Shown piece by piece: positions 19,894 to 23,505 of a stretch of 23,505 nt of DNA. Below the pieces are notes generated by a model. The model saw nothing but the letters and a program-made list of their open reading frames with translations. It was not told where the DNA came from and ran no database searches. The first letter of the stretch is position 1. Each line of letters opens with the position of its first letter. The translations under genes were made by a program, and so were the position numbers. Source of the DNA: a virus; the IMG/VR virus record IMGVR_UViG_3300013094_002669, positions 1 to 23,505 of that record, one strand, 5' to 3'.

Positions 19894-20453
19894 TAATCTC
19901 TCCGTGGGCCGGGTAGCTTGCTAAGGGTTTTGATAAGATGTTGCCGGACATATTTGACAAAATGGTCAAGATAGTTGTGACCTTTTTCCATGTCTCCATT
20001 GCCCAATTTCCGGACAACATCCGGATGAATAACATATTCCCCGCCAGCCGCTACAATTGGAACCGGGCGGTATTTGCCAGACATAATTGCGCCGCCATCC
20101 GCAGCATGGGGAGTCGATTGGGGTGAACCAAGGGAATTTAATTTTAATGTTGAACTAAGGCTTTGCATGTCCGATGGCATTGCGGGTCTTGGCAACGATG
20201 CAAATTGTGGCGCTCTTTCACTGACGCCAAAAGGCCCGGTATTAAACATTTGGCTGATCATTTTTGACCCTGCCAGTGTGTTTCCTTCTCCCAAACCGGA
20301 AACAATGTCAGCGGGAAGTACGTAAGAGCCTTCCAGAACATTCATAGGAATGTGGTCAGTGCGACCGCCAACAGCCATTGTAATAGGTCCAACATGGCAA
20401 GGAGTGGCTTTTTCCCTTGCAATCTTGTCTGCATTTGAAATGTGGTCTTGCAT
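19893..20453 (-). CDS. Virion-associated protein with a duplicated motif, 186 residues
   Basis: Two related blocks are present: residues 41-70 (EGSYVLPADIVSGLGEGNTL, then AGSKMISQMF) and 137-166 (GGEYVIHPDVVRKLGNGDME, then KGHNYLDHFV). They share G-x-Y-V-x-x-x-D-[IV]-V-x-x-L-G-x-G-[ND] followed by a helix. Each is preceded by a glycine motif, MAVGGRTDHIP and HAADGGAIM. The end LSKLPGPRRD is basic. The same HAADG and GGR elements occur in the two giant proteins downstream, which suggests a shared assembly role. No enzyme motif is seen. Such proteins are found beside tail and acetyltransferase genes in podovirus-like genomes but have no known function. AGGG stands about 8 bases before the ATG. 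Confidence 0.7.
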   Translation of the reverse strand: MQDHISNADKIAREKATPCHVGPITMAVGGRTDHIPMNVLEGSYVLPADIVSGLGEGNTLAGSKMISQMFNTGPFGVSERAPQFASLPRPAMPSDMQSLSSTLKLNSLGSPQSTPHAADGGAIMSGKYRPVPIVAAGGEYVIHPDVVRKLGNGDMEKGHNYLDHFVKYVRQHLIKTLSKLPGPRRD

Positions 20454-20516
20454 TGGATCGCCCTATTCCCGTAATTTGATAGAATTACACTGAATTTCTG
20501 TTTTTTAATAGTCCCA
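20454..20516. other. Short gap in the late operon
   Basis: This 63-base AT-rich spacer is the longest gene-free stretch inside the late operon apart from the HNH insertion. It holds a short perfect hairpin, GTAATT (20471-20476) with AATTAC (20483-20488). No gene or clear promoter is visible. Confidence 0.4.
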
Positions 20517-20882
20517 TTACGTATATGTCAGTGAAACAATGGACCCTGTACCCGTCACAATTGTAAGCCCCGTCGCGAACGGTATTTGTATTTGGTAGAT
20601 ACCAATCCCCAAAGAAGACGGGATAGCGTAAATCCTGTTACCCGTCAGTGAACCGGAATTATTGGTATCATAAATGTATCCAGTCGTTGAACCAGCGGCT
20701 ATGACAGAGATTGTCGCCAACCAGCCGGATGAAGACTTTATCACCTGAGTAGTAGCGGCTGCTATTTCTTTGGTATTTTTGGAACCATAATATCCCGTGC
20801 GCAAACCGTCGTAGTTTGCTATGGAGTTAAGTGCGACAACGCCGTTTTTCTGGGCGGAAAGCAAATCATCAAGCGACGCCAT
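20517..20882 (-). CDS. Small structural protein (beta-rich, 121 residues)
   Basis: The protein starts MASLDDLLSAQKNGVVALNS, then has TQVIKSSSGWLATISVIAAG, GYIYDTNNSGSLTGNRIYAI and ends in threonine-rich beta strands (GLTIVTGTGSIVSLTYT). The order K-x-G-V-x-A-[IL]-N, S-x-x-G-x-L-x-x-[IV]-S-V and A-x-P-x-x-x-G-[IV] is seen in small virion proteins that lie near the tail genes of podoviruses. A decoration, fibre or head-joining role is possible; none is proven. CGGAG lies 7 bases before the ATG. A divergent HNH gene begins 37 bases to the right, so its former neighbour was probably the stabilisation protein gene. Confidence 0.7.
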   Translation of the reverse strand: MASLDDLLSAQKNGVVALNSIANYDGLRTGYYGSKNTKEIAAATTQVIKSSSGWLATISVIAAGSTTGYIYDTNNSGSLTGNRIYAIPSSLGIGIYQIQIPFATGLTIVTGTGSIVSLTYT

Positions 20883-20919
20883 ATTTGACTCCGTTCAAAA
20901 AATAAAGTATGCCGTTGCT

Positions 20920-21408
20920 ATGAGAGAAATTCCAATAGAAATTCTTCACGATAAATTGCTTTATAACCCGTTTACGGGAGATTTTGTTTGGAAAAATACA
21001 ACTCAGTGGACTAAGGAGGGACAAATTGCTGGAACTTTTTGTCTTGGGTACATTAAAATAAGTGTAAATAAAATTATAATGCCAGCCCATAGAATGGCAT
21101 GGGCAATGCATTATGGCGCTTGGCCTTTGTTGAATATTGATCATATAAACGGCATTAGATCGGATAACCGAATTGCAAATCTGCGCGAAGTTACGCATCA
21201 ACAAAATTGTATGAATCGCGGCGATAATAAATTCAACAAATCTGGACTTAAAGGCGTTTCTTGGCATGCGGAAGGGAAGAAATGGCAATCTCACATTTCT
21301 ATTGGCGGAAAAAGCATTTATTTGGGCCTTTTTGAATCCGCAGAAAAAGCGCATGAGGCTTACAAAGAAGCTGCGAACAAAGCATATGGAGTATTTATTC
21401 GTCATTAG
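20920..21408 (+). CDS. HNH-AP2 homing endonuclease, opposite strand insertion
   Basis: The start is ATG at 20920; an open frame extends upstream over the neighbour but has no support there, and the ribosome site of this ATG is weak. The 162-residue protein has an HNH_3 domain: YNPFTGDFVWKN (15-26), AHRMAWAMHYG (56-66), NIDHINGIRSDNRIANLREV (72-91) with the D-H and N-G-x-x-x-D-N-R-x-x-N-L hallmarks. An AP2 DNA-binding domain (about 106-152) follows: GLKGVSWHAEGKKWQSHISI and YLGLFESAEKAHEAY. It is A+T-rich and lies against the direction of the late operon, between two structural genes, overlapping the stop of the stabilisation protein gene by 4 bases. This is a typical free-standing homing gene. 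Confidence 0.9.
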   Translation: MREIPIEILHDKLLYNPFTGDFVWKNTTQWTKEGQIAGTFCLGYIKISVNKIIMPAHRMAWAMHYGAWPLLNIDHINGIRSDNRIANLREVTHQQNCMNRGDNKFNKSGLKGVSWHAEGKKWQSHISIGGKSIYLGLFESAEKAHEAYKEAANKAYGVFIRH

Positions 21409-23505
21409 TATTTCCCATCCGCACTTGCCCGGTAGCGTATGCCGCCAAGCCGCCAGAATGTGCCTACGTCCTGTGATGAAATATTAACCGCAATCAAACG
21501 CGCCCTGATGCGGCAGGAAATATATTCCGTTGCCTGTGTCATTGGGAACGTGGCGGAAAATACAGAATTGCTTGGGAACCCTGAGTATGATCCAGTCGTA
21601 ACCGTCGCATCGCCCGGATAGTTGGTCCAGTACAAAGTTACGTACACGGTGGCGTTTTGGTTGCCGGAATACGTACCCCATTTCATGTCGGGCCAAATTT
21701 GGTCCACAAACATGATTTGGTCACCTTCAGCAATGCTGAAGAAGCCCGTTTGCATGGAGGAAGCCATAGCGGTCGTAGTATTGCCGACAGCCGCATCGTT
21801 TCCTATTTCGTGCTGATAGAGGTAATTATCAGTGCCAGCACCAATGGGAGGGCCAAGCACAGATTGATCAATCCAAGCAGAACGACCCAAAGACCCAAAG
21901 TCCCATTGGTTGAGAACCGTATTGTATTTAACGTAGGAATCATTTTCTCCGTTTCCGTTTGCGGAGGGGTAGAACCACATGATTTCGTTAAACTGTGAAT
22001 TAGGGGCGCAACGGATATGCTGTGTATAAGGGATGCCATTGCCATCATTACCTGATTTTAAATTTTGGAAAATAACGTCCCAAACAGGGCATGGAAGAGG
22101 TTTTGGACCGTCGCCAGCATTAACAAAGAACTGTTTTTGGGACATCCAATAGATGACATTTCCCAATTGGCCGACGCATTTACGGCTAATCGCGCCACAG
22201 TTGGAGCCGATTTTGTTGAATCCGTATACCAATGGCGCACCGATATACTGCATGGACCAAAGGTCTAAGTCAGTCCAGATTAAGCCCTGTTGCGGACCCT
22301 GCAAGCACGTAACAATTTTGGAACCCTGCGGAATACGGTAAGAACCCGCCTGATTGGTGGCGGTTCCTATCCATGTGGAACTATCACCCACATCAGACCA
22401 GCGGATCAATAATGGATCAGGTTGCAAGGTAAACGACGAACCCCAAGCGACAACCTGACGCTGTGGCATGGCTACGAATATTCCGTCGTTGACCAAAGGG
22501 GCTTGGCCGCCAACGATTTGTGCATTTTGAAGCGCCCCAGATGGTGACCAAAAATAAATTGCTCCGCCAGTTGGGCAAGCGATAAGATTTTGACCAAAAT
22601 TATCCAATGTCCAGTCGGTAGCCGTAATAACCGTACCGGGTACGGATGGTTGTGTAGTTCCAAGACCAAAGCCGCCCGTACCATATCCGCCTACACCGAA
22701 ACCTGTTCCCGTGGGTTGCGGGCCGATTGCAATGTAAAAGTTGGAATTGATATTGCCGCTATTAATAGATGTTGGGCCAGCAGTGGATGTGGCACTATTG
22801 GCGGCGGAAAAGGTAAATGTGTTCGGGTCTACTACTGATGCAACAACATACAGACCAAAAAGTACCAGCCCGCCTACGGTGGTAGAAATACCAACATAAA
22901 ACTGCGAACCTACGGAATACCCGTGATTGGCTAATACGGCAGTTACAATGGATGAACCGCTTACCGTTGAAAACGTATAAGATGCGCCCCCACTGGTTAC
23001 CGTGGATGTGGCAGGAGATGCTGCGGTAATTGTGTATTGCGTACCAGACGCGGTTTGAAGCAGATAAGACCCCGTAAGGACAACGCCGCCTACCGCCACC
23101 GGAGTAACGTAGTTCACATAATCCAAAATTGATGCTGTAATGTTGGAATCAATAACCGTAACAGTTGTCGATCCCGAAACCGTCGAAAAATTGGGGGAAG
23201 TATTGGTAACGGATGTCTGCGGAGTAATATTAACGTTATTGTTGCCCGTCAAAACGTTAAGGGATGATTGCGCCCCCACAGCCAAATGATTGACCGCATT
23301 AAGGTCCGCCCATCCTTTTAATGCCCGAATTGTTGAAGTATAGGCGGTGTTAAAATACGTGACCCAACCGCCCAGTTTCTGAACAAGGCCAAGGTTGTTT
23401 CGATCCGGCATAAACCGGACAAGGTTGGTTGAAGAAAGAGCCGCCTCATTCAGGGTCGGCGTCTTAATTACATCAACACCCGGAATAAGTTTAAGTGTTG
23501 CGTGG
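21405..23505 (-). CDS. P22 gp10-like DNA stabilisation / tail hub protein, 5' end outside the window
   Basis: An internal ATG at 23411 is not the true start. The frame stays open for 31 more codons to the window edge and reads LKLIPGVDVIKTPTLNEAA and STNLVRF before it. That is the usual beginning of this family (L-P-G-V ... N-L-V-R-[FW] ... GGW). At least 699 residues are present. After LGGWVTYF comes a variable insert with two tandem beta repeats, then a propeller-like part with IYFWSPSG, VVAWGSSF, LIWTDLDLWSMQY, VIYWMSQKQFFV and NQWDFG. P22 gp10 closes the portal and joins the tail; the similarity is by pattern and moderate. Upstream virion genes lie beyond the edge. Confidence 0.7.
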   Translation of the reverse strand, partial: HATLKLIPGVDVIKTPTLNEAALSSTNLVRFMPDRNNLGLVQKLGGWVTYFNTAYTSTIRALKGWADLNAVNHLAVGAQSSLNVLTGNNNVNITPQTSVTNTSPNFSTVSGSTTVTVIDSNITASILDYVNYVTPVAVGGVVLTGSYLLQTASGTQYTITAASPATSTVTSGGASYTFSTVSGSSIVTAVLANHGYSVGSQFYVGISTTVGGLVLFGLYVVASVVDPNTFTFSAANSATSTAGPTSINSGNINSNFYIAIGPQPTGTGFGVGGYGTGGFGLGTTQPSVPGTVITATDWTLDNFGQNLIACPTGGAIYFWSPSGALQNAQIVGGQAPLVNDGIFVAMPQRQVVAWGSSFTLQPDPLLIRWSDVGDSSTWIGTATNQAGSYRIPQGSKIVTCLQGPQQGLIWTDLDLWSMQYIGAPLVYGFNKIGSNCGAISRKCVGQLGNVIYWMSQKQFFVNAGDGPKPLPCPVWDVIFQNLKSGNDGNGIPYTQHIRCAPNSQFNEIMWFYPSANGNGENDSYVKYNTVLNQWDFGSLGRSAWIDQSVLGPPIGAGTDNYLYQHEIGNDAAVGNTTTAMASSMQTGFFSIAEGDQIMFVDQIWPDMKWGTYSGNQNATVYVTLYWTNYPGDATVTTGSYSGFPSNSVFSATFPMTQATEYISCRIRARLIAVNISSQDVGTFWRLGGIRYRASADGKY
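22782..23189 (-). repeat. Two tandem beta-type protein repeats
   Basis: Two blocks of about 64 residues, encoded at 23001-23189 and 22782-22973, share the order FSTVSGS...VT, VGG[VL]VL-x-G-x-Y and [YF]T-x-x-AA-x-x-ATST. They form the insert near the N-terminus of the stabilisation protein and look like duplicated Ig-like or adhesin-type modules. Confidence 0.65.

Noticed and set aside
20471-20510. Hairpin GTAATT/AATTAC followed by a T-run, as a terminator
   Set aside because: The stem is only six A+T-rich pairs and the T-run is over ten bases away; not enough to call a terminator.
20457-20517. Ten-codon frame starting at the overlap TAATG after the 121-residue gene
   Set aside because: Too short and without any supporting feature.
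20821-20919. Upstream extension of the HNH-AP2 frame
   Set aside because: The extra residues overlap the structural gene on the other strand, show no family pattern and precede the HNH domain start; the ATG at 20920 is more likely.
1-23505. CRISPR array, insertion sequence or integrase/attachment site
   Set aside because: No regularly spaced repeats, transposase or recombinase motifs were seen; mobile elements here are only HNH genes.

Overview
The window looks like part of a tailed double-stranded DNA phage or prophage, most likely with a podovirus-type virion and an alphaproteobacterial host. The virion inference rests on a P22 gp10-like stabilisation protein, two giant late proteins of the internal-virion/ejection type (one with a lytic transglycosylase domain), and a holin plus GH108 lysozyme. 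The host inference rests on a GcrA-like protein at 3749-4267; GcrA is essentially an alphaproteobacterial cell-cycle regulator. No integrase, terminase, portal or capsid gene is present. The window cuts a gene at each end: a small membrane protein on the left and the stabilisation protein on the right.

Layout. (1) 1-3665, minus strand: a compact leftward early operon. It starts with a small Cro/CI-like regulator and continues with a DUF1064 nuclease-like protein, a replication initiator with a nested second replication gene, and a string of small accessory genes joined by 1- or 4-base start/stop overlaps. Three of these accessory genes are DUF551-like. (2) 3666-3748: a divergent control region with inverted TAGTTGACA boxes and a clear leftward promoter. 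The same box recurs at 4730 before the recombination genes. (3) 3749-8637, plus strand: GcrA-like protein, nuclease-like protein, YqaJ exonuclease, ERF annealing protein, DUF1367/NinB-like protein, SSB-like protein, two HNH endonucleases and three small genes. (4) 8601-8682: a convergent terminator region. (5) 8682-23505, minus strand: the end of the late operon. In transcription order it holds the stabilisation protein, a small structural protein, a duplicated-motif protein, a GNAT acetyltransferase, two approximately 1,490-residue virion proteins, two membrane/coiled-coil proteins, holin and lysozyme. An HNH-AP2 endonuclease gene sits in this block on the opposite strand.

The most interesting non-coding signals lie in the replication region. 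The initiator gene carries repeated palindromic GGACA/TGTCC elements, an AT-rich stretch and a perfect palindrome, in the same order as in the lambda origin inside gene O. Just upstream of the initiator, on the opposite strand, are a promoter-like sequence and a strong intrinsic terminator. They would make a roughly 95-nt RNA antisense to the 3' end of the preceding gene, a position like that of lambda OOP RNA. A hairpin that covers the ribosome binding site of the first HNH gene, and the operator box shared by two promoters, also merit attention. All functional statements are sequence-reading inferences; no database search was possible.
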